DNA of 64,000 bases from contig NZ_CP070982.1 of the NCBI RefSeq assembly GCF_018417595.1, forward strand, positions 2,195,501-2,259,500, given 5' to 3'. The notes beneath the pieces were generated by a model. That model saw only the letters and a program-made list of their open reading frames with translations, had not been told where the DNA came from and searched no databases. The translations under genes and the position numbers were made by a program. Positions 31,141 to 38,093 of this stretch are shown one piece after another (the first letter of the stretch is position 1; each line of letters opens with the position of its first letter). The stretch is from Pseudomonas entomophila. GTDB lineage: Bacteria > Pseudomonadota > Gammaproteobacteria > Pseudomonadales > Pseudomonadaceae.

Positions 31141-31225
31141 TGTAGGAGCCGGCTTGCCGGCGAAGCGGGCGACGCGGTGGATGGCACCGGCATCGCCGGT
31201 GTTCGCGGGTAAACCCGCTCCTACA
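31141..31225. repeat. REP elements of two types
   Basis: TGTAGGAGCCGGCTTGCCGGCGAA is followed by GTTCGCGGGTAAACCCGCTCCTACA. The two pseudomonad cores face each other between the monooxygenase and flavin reductase B genes. Confidence 0.8.
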
Positions 31226-31243
31226 CGGTCCCCTGCTGAATGT

Positions 31244-31729
31244 TCAGGCGAAGGCCGGCAGGCTGGCCATCTTGCCGCGGCAGTAGACCATCGGGCGGGG
31301 CGCCTCTTGCGGGACGATCAGGTTGTGTACCTTGCCCACCATGATCGCGTGGTCGCCGCCTTCGTATTCACGCCACAGTTCGCATTCGATGACGGCGGTG
31401 GCGCCGGCCAGGATCGGGTTGCCCAGTTCGCTCAAGGTCCAGTCGATACCCGCCGCCTTGTCCTTGCCCTTTTTGGCGAACGCATAGGCTTCGGCCTGCT
31501 GCTCACCGGAGAGCAGGTGAATGGCGAAGCGTTTGTTCCTGATCAGCACAGGGTAGGAGTCGGAACTGTAGTTGGGGCAGAACAGCACCAGCGGTGGTTC
31601 CATCGACAAGGACGAAAAGGCGCTGGCGGTGAGGCCGACGATTGAACCGTCGTCGTCCAGGGTGGTGATGACCGTGACGCCGGACGGGAAGGAACCCAGG
31701 ACGTGCTTGTAGACGGTTGCGTCGATCAT
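31244..31729 (-). CDS. Flavin reductase (RutF/HpaC-like), copy B
   Basis: A 161-residue flavin reductase paralogous to copy A at 26243 (113 of 161 residues identical by eye). Motifs GSFPSGVTVITT, LTASAFSSLSMEPPLVLFC and GGDHAIMVGKV are kept, so both appear active. The start is ATG 31729; an upstream in-frame extension to about 31852 crosses the operator and is not credible. It heads the transcript that includes the monooxygenase. Having two reductases in one cluster is unusual. Confidence 0.9.
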   Translation of the reverse strand: MIDATVYKHVLGSFPSGVTVITTLDDDGSIVGLTASAFSSLSMEPPLVLFCPNYSSDSYPVLIRNKRFAIHLLSGEQQAEAYAFAKKGKDKAAGIDWTLSELGNPILAGATAVIECELWREYEGGDHAIMVGKVHNLIVPQEAPRPMVYCRGKMASLPAFA

Positions 31730-31778
31730 GGTGTGATCCTCGAGGGGCTGCGGTGGTCCGCGGTTTTTATCGTTGATG

Positions 31779-31800
31779 TGTCTGATGGTATACCGTAATA
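31779..31800. promoter_or_regulatory. Probable GntR operator, site 2
   Basis: Identical to site 1 (29750-29771) over 22 bp except for one base (ATGGTATACCGT at 31785-31796). It lies about 50 bp upstream of the flavin reductase B start, where repressor binding would block transcription. Confidence 0.6.
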
Positions 31801-31956
31801 CCTGCTTTGCAAGCGGAATTTTCCAGCCCGCGCAGAACGCGATGAACGGCACAGCCCCCCGGATTCATTGGCGTGGCCGCTGAAAACAGTGCGCGGAGCA
31901 AGGATGCAGAGCGGATCAGCTGTGCCGAAAAACCCCGGTGCAGTGTTGTCAAAAGA

Positions 31957-31976
31957 TTGGAATACCATAATATGGT
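31957..31976. promoter_or_regulatory. Probable GntR operator, site 3, before the permease
   Basis: TTGGAATACCATAATA (31957-31972) matches the 16-bp core of sites 1 and 2 at 14 positions against site 1, and continues as ACCATAATATGGT, a second overlapping palindrome. It is about 70 bp upstream of the permease ATG in the divergent promoter region (31730-32045). Confidence 0.55.
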
Positions 31977-32045
31977 GCGCAGCTGAGAGGCCGCCCCGAG
32001 CGGTTTCCTTACAACGATAAAAACGACCTTTCGAGCTGAAATCCT

Positions 32046-33449
32046 ATGTCCCAACCGTCGTCGCAACACGCGTTTGTCGAAAACCACACGGTCGATTACG
32101 TGCCACCTGCCGAGCGCCACGGGAAGGCGCGCGACCTGTTCACCCTCTGGTTCAGCACCAACATCGCGCCACTGCCCATCGTCACCGGCGCCATGGTGAT
32201 TCAGGTGTTCCACCTGAACCTGTTGTGGGGCCTGGTCGCTATCGTGCTGGGGCATCTGGCCGGTGGCGTGGTGATCGCCCTGGCCTCGGCGCAGGGGCCG
32301 CAACTGGGCATTCCGCAGATGGTGCAGAGCCGTGGCCAGTTCGGCCGTTACGGCGCGCTGCTGATCGTGTTCTTCACCGCGCTGATCTATGTCGGCTTCT
32401 TCATTTCCAACATCGTCCTGGCCGGCAAGACCATCCACGGCATCACCCCGAGCGTGCCGATGCCGGGCGCGATCGTGATCGGTGCGTTGAGCGCGACGGC
32501 CATCGGTGTGATCGGCTACCGCTTCATCCATATCCTCAACCGCATCGGCACCTGGGTGATGGGTTCGGCACTGCTGGCCGGCTTCGTCATGATGTTCGTC
32601 CAGGACCTGCCGGCCGACTTCTTCAGCCGTGGCGCCTTCAACCTGTCGGGCTTCATTGCCACCGTGTCGCTGGGCACCATCTGGCAGATCAGCTTCTCGC
32701 CGTACACCTCCGACTATTCGCGCTACCTGCCGCGTGAAGTGGGCATCGCCAGGCCGTTCTGGGCCACCTACTTCGGTGCCACGCTCGGTACCATCCTGTG
32801 CTTCAGTTTCGGCGCGGTGGCGGTGCTGTGCGTACCCGCAGGCACCGACGCGATGGATGCGGTCAAGCAGGCCACGGGTTGGCTGGGGCCGATCCTGATG
32901 GTGCTGTTTTTGCTCAACATCATCAGCCACAACGCTCTCAACCTGTATGGCGCGGTGCTGTCGATCGTCACTGCGATCCAGACCTTCGCGGCGCAGTGGA
33001 CGCCGAGCATCAAGGTGCGGGTGGTGCTGGCCTCGATGATCCTGGCGGGTTGCGGGCTGGTGGCGCTGAATGCGTCGGCGGGCTTCATCGGCCAGTTCAT
33101 CGGGCTGATATTGGCACTGCTGCTGGTGCTGGTGCCGTGGGCGTCGATCAACCTGGTCGACTTCTACGTGATCAAGAAGGGCCAGTACGACATCGCGTCG
33201 ATCTTCCGTGCTGACGGCGGGATCTATGGCCGCTTCAACCACCACGCGATCATCGCCTATGCCTGCGGGATCCTGGTGCAGCTGCCGTTTGCCAATACGT
33301 CGCTGTATGTGGGGCCGTATTCGAACATCGTCGAAGGGGCGGACCTGTCGTGGTTGTTCGGGTTGATCGTGACGGTGCCGCTGTATTACTGCCTGGCGAC
33401 GCGCAGCCAGCCGGTGAAGGCGGGGCGGGTGATCGAGGTGAATGACTGA
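32046..33449 (+). CDS. NCS1-family nucleobase/heterocycle permease
   Basis: A 467-residue inner-membrane symporter of the NCS1 (purine, cytosine, hydantoin, allantoin) family. About 12 TM helices follow a hydrophilic N-terminus; family marks are WFSTNIAPLPIVTGA in TM1, GPQLGIPQMVQSRGQFG after TM2 and SPYTSDYSRYLP in the middle loop. It is divergent from flavin reductase B and shares operator-like sites with the catabolic genes, so it is the likely importer of the pathway substrate, a nitrogen heterocycle. The exact compound is not deducible. Confidence 0.9.
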   Translation: MSQPSSQHAFVENHTVDYVPPAERHGKARDLFTLWFSTNIAPLPIVTGAMVIQVFHLNLLWGLVAIVLGHLAGGVVIALASAQGPQLGIPQMVQSRGQFGRYGALLIVFFTALIYVGFFISNIVLAGKTIHGITPSVPMPGAIVIGALSATAIGVIGYRFIHILNRIGTWVMGSALLAGFVMMFVQDLPADFFSRGAFNLSGFIATVSLGTIWQISFSPYTSDYSRYLPREVGIARPFWATYFGATLGTILCFSFGAVAVLCVPAGTDAMDAVKQATGWLGPILMVLFLLNIISHNALNLYGAVLSIVTAIQTFAAQWTPSIKVRVVLASMILAGCGLVALNASAGFIGQFIGLILALLLVLVPWASINLVDFYVIKKGQYDIASIFRADGGIYGRFNHHAIIAYACGILVQLPFANTSLYVGPYSNIVEGADLSWLFGLIVTVPLYYCLATRSQPVKAGRVIEVND

Positions 33450-33453
33450 CAGG

Positions 33454-33517
33454 GCGGTTCGCCGGCAAGCCGGCTCCTGCAGCGATCCCCTGCAGGAGCC
33501 GGCTTGCTGGCGAACGG
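33454..33517. repeat. REP pair between convergent genes
   Basis: TTCGCCGGCAAGCCGGCTCCTGCAG is mirrored by CTGCAGGAGCCGGCTTGCTGGCGAA, between the permease and chemoreceptor 3' ends; a likely shared terminator. Confidence 0.8.
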
Positions 33518-33524
33518 GCTGCGC

Positions 33525-35150
33525 TCAGACCTTGAACTGCGCCACCATCCCGTTCAATTCCACCGCCAGTCGCGACAGGTCCTGCGCCGCCGCGCTGGTC
33601 TGGTTGGCCCCCGCCGAGGTCTGCATCGCCAGGTCGCGGATGTTCACCAGGTTGCGGTCCACCTCCCGCGCCACCTGCGCCTGCTGCTCGGAGGCGCTGG
33701 CGATCACCAGGTTGCGCTGGTTGATCGCGGCGATGGCTTCGGCAATTACCTCAAGCGCCTGCCCGGCAGACTGCGCCACCTCCAGCGTGCCACTGGCCCG
33801 GCCCTGGCTGCTGTGCATGGCACTCACCGCACGCTCGGTGCCGGTCTGGATACCACCGATCATCTGTTCGATCTCCGCGGTGGATTGTTGAGTGCGGTGG
33901 GCCAGGGCGCGTACTTCGTCGGCGACCACGGCGAAACCACGCCCGGCCTCGCCGGCACGGGCGGCTTCGATGGCGGCGTTGAGGGCCAGCAGGTTGGTCT
34001 GCCCGGCGATCGAGCCGATCACATCGAGCACCTGGCTGATTTCGTTGGCGCGGGTGGCCAGCTGTTCGATCTCCTGCGAGGTGCCGGTCACGTCCGCGAC
34101 CAGCAGTTGGATCGAGCTCAGGGCCTGGTTGACCCGGTCGCGGCCGTCGCGGGTGTTCTGGTCGGCGCCTTTCGAGGCGTCGGCCGTGCTCACTGCGTTG
34201 TTCGCCACTTCTTCCACGGCGGCGGTCATCTGGTTGACCGCCGTGGCGGCCTGGTCGATCTCGGCGCTTTGCTGGTGCAGGCCGCGGCTGGTGTCTTCGG
34301 TAACGGAGTGCAGTTCTTCCGAGGCCGAGGCGAGTTGGTCGGAGGAGGCGGCGATCTTGCGCAGGGTTTCGCGCAGGCTCTGTTGCATCTGGCCCAGGGC
34401 GCGTAGCAGCAGGGCAGGTTCGTCGCGGCCGGTCACCACGATGTCGCGGGTCAGGTCGCCGACGGCGACGCGCTCGGCCACCGCCACGGCGTCGGCCAGC
34501 GGCAGCACGATGCTGCGGGTGAGCAGGGTGGAGATGGCCACCAGCGCCAGCAGGATCACCACCAGGGCACCGACCAGCAACCTGAAGGCTTCGTCGGAGG
34601 CCTCGCTGCTACGCAACGAGGCCTGCTCGGCGCCCTGGGTGTTGTATTCGATCAGTGCGCCCAGGGCTTTCATCATGCTGTCGGCGTACTCGGCCAGCGG
34701 GCCGTTGACCAGGCGTCGGGCCTCGTCCATCTGGTCGTGGCCGGCCGCCTCGCGGATGGCTTTCTGCAGGCCGTGGTAGCGCTCGCTCAGGCTCATGAAG
34801 GTGGTGAACAGGGCCCGGTCGTCCTGGGCGATGATGGTGCTTTCGTAGGCCTTGAGATCGCCTTCGAGCTGCTGGTTGACCTCGACGATGCGGGCCAGGG
34901 TGGCGTGGCGGGTGGCGGGGTCGTCCTCGAGCACACTGCGCAGGGTGAGGGCGCGGGCACGGCCCAGGTTGGTGCTGACATCGCCCAGGGCGATGACCGC
35001 GGGCATCCAGGTGACGCGGATCTCGTCGGTGGCGCTGTCCATCTTGCGGGTTTCATAGAGGGCGATCAGGCCCATGGCCAGGACCAGGATCCCGAGGAGG
35101 GTGAACACAGTGGCTGCCCGAATGCCGATCTTCATGTTCCTTAATTGCAT
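33525..35150 (-). CDS. Methyl-accepting chemotaxis protein
   Basis: A 541-residue chemoreceptor. TM1 is at about 10-30, a roughly 155-residue periplasmic four-helix-bundle ligand domain follows, TM2 is near 190-210 ([19 protein letters not shown]), then a HAMP domain and a cytoplasmic signalling hairpin whose tip reads [20 protein letters not shown]. The start ATG 35150 has GGAGCG before it; an ATG five codons on with AAGGAA is an alternative. No ligand motif for amino acids is obvious. It is next to the heterocycle permease, so sensing of the same compound is possible, but the genes are convergent and this is speculative. Confidence 0.92.
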   Translation of the reverse strand: MQLRNMKIGIRAATVFTLLGILVLAMGLIALYETRKMDSATDEIRVTWMPAVIALGDVSTNLGRARALTLRSVLEDDPATRHATLARIVEVNQQLEGDLKAYESTIIAQDDRALFTTFMSLSERYHGLQKAIREAAGHDQMDEARRLVNGPLAEYADSMMKALGALIEYNTQGAEQASLRSSEASDEAFRLLVGALVVILLALVAISTLLTRSIVLPLADAVAVAERVAVGDLTRDIVVTGRDEPALLLRALGQMQQSLRETLRKIAASSDQLASASEELHSVTEDTSRGLHQQSAEIDQAATAVNQMTAAVEEVANNAVSTADASKGADQNTRDGRDRVNQALSSIQLLVADVTGTSQEIEQLATRANEISQVLDVIGSIAGQTNLLALNAAIEAARAGEAGRGFAVVADEVRALAHRTQQSTAEIEQMIGGIQTGTERAVSAMHSSQGRASGTLEVAQSAGQALEVIAEAIAAINQRNLVIASASEQQAQVAREVDRNLVNIRDLAMQTSAGANQTSAAAQDLSRLAVELNGMVAQFKV

Positions 35151-35331
35151 GCAACGCTCCTTGACGATGGCTGGCAGGCGTCAAGAGCGCGGGTTTACCG
35201 GGCTCGGTGGTTCAGGCTCTCGATGCACTGCGTGGGGGTGTGATTTCCTCATTTTTCGTATTGTTTTTCTTCGATAGTGCCATAACGCCACTATTATTGA
35301 CCAGTCATTCAATGTAATAACGAAAATTGAA

Positions 35332-35365
35332 AGGCCCGTCACTTGTGAGACGGGCCTGTCTTTTT
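35332..35365. terminator. Bidirectional terminator hairpin
   Basis: AGGCCCGTC (35332-35340) pairs with GACGGGCCT (35349-35357) around an 8-base loop, with a T-run (GTCTTTTT) on the plus side and a T-rich flank on the minus side. On the minus strand it lies immediately after the flavoprotein stop at 35369. The region 35151-35331 holds the chemoreceptor promoter; no clear sigma-28 site was found. Confidence 0.75.
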
Positions 35366-35368
35366 GCG

Positions 35369-36571
35369 TCACGCCACGATTGGGATCATCGGGTCGGCGG
35401 CCGCCAGGGCTTGCGCGCGATCGGCGGCGGGCGGGTAGATCCACACCGAGTTGATCTGGCGCTTGAGGTGCTTGCCTTCCTGGCCCTCGAGCACCAGTTC
35501 GCGTTCCCAGCCTTCGCTGTAGGCCGCCCCCCAGTCGCCCAGGTCGAGGCAGGTGACGTACTTGGGCTGGCGGTAGGCCACCGGCGCCAGGCCCAGCAGG
35601 TCGGCCATGGCGTTGTTGCCCGAGTGGCGGCCCATGGGGATGGCGTGCTGGCAGGTCATCAGGGCGTGGTTGCCCAGTTCGTCGACCTTGGCCCAGGCCG
35701 TGTCGCCGGTGGCGTAGATGTGCGCCTGGCCGACCACTTTCAGGTGGTCGTCGACCCGCAGGCGGCCGAAGCCATCGCGCTCACCGTCGATTTGCGCGGT
35801 CAGCGGGCTGGCCTTGACGCCCACGGTCCAGATCACCGTCTTGCTGGCGATGTATTCGCCGTTGTCGAGGGTCACGCCACCGGCGTCGACCGCCACCACC
35901 GAGGTATTGGTCAGCCACTGCACGCCAGCCTGCTCGCTGGCGGCGACGATGGACGGGGTGATGCCGGCGCCCAGGGCCGCGCCGATGCTCTGGCCACGGT
36001 CGACCAGGATCACCCGGGCATTGCCTTCACCGAGGATGGCACGCAGCCGGGCAGGCATTTCGGTGGCGGTCTCGATGCCGGTGAAACCACCGCCGCACAC
36101 CACCACGGTGTTGCGCGCCGGAGAGGCCGGTTGCGCGGCCAGGGCCACCAGGTGCTGCTCCAGGCGCACGGCCGATTCCATCTGGTCGACATCGAAGGTG
36201 TGCTCGGCCAGGCCCGGCACGGCAGGGCGGGCGACCTGGCTGCCGGCGGCGAGGATCAGGCGGTCGTAACCGAGCTGCTGGCGCTGGCCGTTGCCGTCGA
36301 GGTAGCCGACCTGGCGTGCGGCGCTGTCGATGTGCTCGGCGTTGCCCTGGATGAACGCGACACCGACCGCGTCGAGCAGTTCGCCCACCGGGGCCTTGAG
36401 CGTGTGCGCGTCGGCCTCGTAGAAGCGCGGGCGGATACGCAGTTCCGGTTGCGGGGCGAGCACGCTGATGCGCACGTCGCCACGTTGGGCCTGGTCGAGC
36501 AGACGGGCGGCGCTCAGGGCGCTCCAGACACCGGCAAAGCCGGCACCGATGATCAGGATATGGGAAGTCAT
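35369..36571 (-). CDS. NAD(P)/FAD-dependent oxidoreductase (NDH-2-like)
   Basis: A 400-residue two-dinucleotide-fold flavoprotein. FAD-binding GAGFAGVWSAL is at the N-terminus (residues 8-18), the NADH-binding VVCGGGFTGIETATEM near 160, and the second FAD contact YATGDTAW near 290. It lacks clear C-terminal membrane anchors. It is related to type II NADH dehydrogenases and ferredoxin/sulfide reductases; the acceptor is unknown. Start ATG 36571 follows GGAGCACCCAC. It is divergent from the Rrf2-type regulator and is probably its target. Confidence 0.85.
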   Translation of the reverse strand: MTSHILIIGAGFAGVWSALSAARLLDQAQRGDVRISVLAPQPELRIRPRFYEADAHTLKAPVGELLDAVGVAFIQGNAEHIDSAARQVGYLDGNGQRQQLGYDRLILAAGSQVARPAVPGLAEHTFDVDQMESAVRLEQHLVALAAQPASPARNTVVVCGGGFTGIETATEMPARLRAILGEGNARVILVDRGQSIGAALGAGITPSIVAASEQAGVQWLTNTSVVAVDAGGVTLDNGEYIASKTVIWTVGVKASPLTAQIDGERDGFGRLRVDDHLKVVGQAHIYATGDTAWAKVDELGNHALMTCQHAIPMGRHSGNNAMADLLGLAPVAYRQPKYVTCLDLGDWGAAYSEGWERELVLEGQEGKHLKRQINSVWIYPPAADRAQALAAADPMIPIVA

Positions 36572-36630
36572 GTGGGTGCTCCGCAAGGGTGGGAAAGGGG
36601 ATTCGGTCAGGGTTTGGCTATCTGGCGAAT

Positions 36631-36655
36631 AACTACGACTCTATTGATCGTAGTT
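36631..36655. promoter_or_regulatory. Inverted repeat in the flavoprotein/Rrf2 divergent promoter
   Basis: AACTACGA (36631-36638), 9 bp, TCGTAGTT (36648-36655) is a perfect 8-bp inverted repeat centred 71 bp upstream of the flavoprotein start. A smaller ATTTG-CGA-CAAAT lies at 36812-36824 before the Rrf2 gene. Both are candidate operators for the Rrf2 protein. Confidence 0.5.
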
Positions 36656-36840
36656 TTGTGGGGCAAGTGTTTTTTTCGTTCGCGCGTGCCGATGGCATCG
36701 CAGGAACCTGCCGTAAGCGGCGTGAATAAAGGCTTTCAGACGCTTCAGTTTTTTTTGGCGAACGGCGGACGGCGCGGGATGGTTTTGCGTGGAATTGTTG
36801 GAAGGCGTACTATTTGCGACAAATTAAGTCGGAGATTGAC

Positions 36841-37377
36841 ATGTCGCTTTACAGTGCCGGCGTCGAGTACGGCATCCATTGCCTGCTGTTCCTGGTGGAC
36901 GAGCGTGGGGATAGCCGCGAGGCCAGCGTGCGCGACCTGGCCGAGCTGCAGGGGGTGCCTCAGGAATACCTGGCCAAGGTGTTCACCAAGCTGGCCCGGG
37001 CCGGGCTGGTGGTGGCCACCGAGGGCGTGCGCGGCGGGTTCCGCCTGGCGCGGCCGTCGGACGAGATCACCGTGCTGGATATCGTCACGGCCATCGATGG
37101 GGCGAAGAAGATCTTCGACTGCCGGGAGATCCGCGAGCGTTGCGCGGTGTTCGAGGGCTCGGCGCCGGGGTGGGCCACCGAGGGCACCTGCGCGATCCAT
37201 GCGGTGATGCTGGGGGCGCAGAAGCGCATGGAGGAAGCGCTGGCGCAGCAGACCATTCTCGACCTGGCGCGACGGTTCGGGCGCAAGGCGCCGGCTGAGT
37301 TCGGGCAGAAGGTCAATGACTGGATGAGCGAGCGGCGGGACGGGAAGGGCGGTGATATTCCGCTGGTGGAGGTTTGA
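36841..37377 (+). CDS. Rrf2-family transcriptional regulator
   Basis: A 178-residue winged-helix regulator: YGIHCLLFLVDERG start, helix-turn-helix about 28-65, and the wing GVRGGFRLARPSDEITVLDIV typical of Rrf2 proteins. Cysteines C94, C101 and C117 lie where NsrR and IscR hold an iron-sulfur cluster, though the last spacing is wider. ATG 36841 has GGAGATTGAC before it. Divergent from the NDH-2-like gene, which suggests redox or nitric-oxide-responsive control of that enzyme. Cluster binding is inferred. Confidence 0.87.
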   Translation: MSLYSAGVEYGIHCLLFLVDERGDSREASVRDLAELQGVPQEYLAKVFTKLARAGLVVATEGVRGGFRLARPSDEITVLDIVTAIDGAKKIFDCREIRERCAVFEGSAPGWATEGTCAIHAVMLGAQKRMEEALAQQTILDLARRFGRKAPAEFGQKVNDWMSERRDGKGGDIPLVEV

Positions 37378-37408
37378 TCTGCTGGTGATTTGCAGTGGCC
37401 TCAAGACC

Positions 37409-37475
37409 GAGCGCCGCGCGGGCGGCGCTCGATCTCAAGCACGCTGCAAGGCCATCGCCAAGCCCCTGGCCGCCC
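37409..37475. repeat. GAGCGCCGC-type repeat
   Basis: GAGCGCCGC-GCG-GGCGGCGCTC hairpin continuing GATCTCAAGCACGCTGCAAGGCCATCGCC in similar form to 47467-47535. It lies between the convergent Rrf2 and DUF2970 gene ends. Distinct from the REP types seen elsewhere. Confidence 0.6.
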
Positions 37476-37477
37476 AA

Positions 37478-37696
37478 TCACCGCGCGGTCAAATGCATCG
37501 CCAACTGCACCAACCCAATCAACACGAAAATGAACACCAGGGTGAACACCGTCCCCATCACGATGAAATGACTGGCCTTGCCATAGGTGAAATCCCGCGC
37601 CCGGTTCTTGCCGCTCTGCACGCCAAACGCCGCCGCCAGCACACTTTGCAGCATCTGCCAGAACCCGGGCGCCTTGCCGGAATCATGATCGTCCAT
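37478..37696 (-). CDS. Small membrane protein, DUF2970
   Basis: A 72-residue protein with the DUF2970 pattern: GFWQMLQSVLAAAFGVQSGK in the N-terminal half and a single hydrophobic segment at about 45-66 (FIVMGTVFTLVFIFVLIGLV). ATG 37696 is preceded by AGGAGCTACTC. The family is widespread in proteobacteria and its function is unknown. Single-gene unit. Confidence 0.85.
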   Translation of the reverse strand: MDDHDSGKAPGFWQMLQSVLAAAFGVQSGKNRARDFTYGKASHFIVMGTVFTLVFIFVLIGLVQLAMHLTAR

Positions 37697-37787
37697 GAGT
37701 AGCTCCTCAAGTCAGAAGCAATCACGACCAGTGTAGGAGATCGATCGGCAGGCTGCCCGCAGCGCCCACTCATCCGGCCAGCTTTGA

Positions 37788-37955
37788 CTATCCTTGCCCT
37801 TTCACCGGAGGCTCCTCGCTGGGCGGATCGCCCACGGTCGGCGGCACGGTCGGTCTGATCGGCGGTTCGTCCGGGTCTTGTTCAGGCACCGGCGGCGGCA
37901 ATGTCGGGTCGTCGATGTTCGGATCGGGTGTTTCCGGTGGGATGGGAATGTTCAT
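37788..37955 (-). CDS. 55-residue proline-rich acidic protein
   Basis: Begins MNIPIPPETPDPNID after GAGGTCAGGCC, so translation is credible. Nearly 40 percent of residues are proline, with acidic residues between (PVPEQDPDEPP, PPSEEPP). No signal peptide, membrane segment or known domain; probably disordered. It is divergent from glgE by 138 bp, so it may be part of the same stress response. Function unknown. Confidence 0.6.
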   Translation of the reverse strand: MNIPIPPETPDPNIDDPTLPPPVPEQDPDEPPIRPTVPPTVGDPPSEEPPVKGQG

Positions 37956-38030
37956 GGCCTGACCTCGCGGGGTGAATGAAGAGGTAGTGCAGGCTTCGAC
38001 CCTGGCCACCGTCATTCGCTCATATTTTTT

Positions 38031-38058
38031 GAACCCCTGCGCGCCAGCACGGCTCTGA
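38031..38058 (+). promoter_or_regulatory. Candidate AlgU (sigma-22) promoter of glgE
   Basis: GAACCC (38031-38036), 17 bp, TCTGA (38054-38058) fits the envelope/osmotic stress consensus GAACTT-N16/17-TCtgA with two mismatches in the -35 element. It ends 35 bp before the glgE ATG. Trehalose genes of P. aeruginosa are known to respond to osmotic stress through AlgU/RpoS; assignment here is inference. Confidence 0.4.
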
Positions 38059-38093
38059 ACCCTTACCGCCACCAGCCAAACGGAGCGCGTGCG

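Noticed and set aside
31730..31852. N-terminal extension of flavin reductase B by 41 residues
   Set aside because: The extension would translate the operator-like site and promoter region, and the ungapped match to copy A starts exactly at ATG 31729.
35151..35331. Sigma-54 or sigma-28 promoter for the chemoreceptor gene
   Set aside because: A TGGCAC occurs but without a GC or TTGC element at the right distance, and no TAAA-N15-GCCGATAA match was found.
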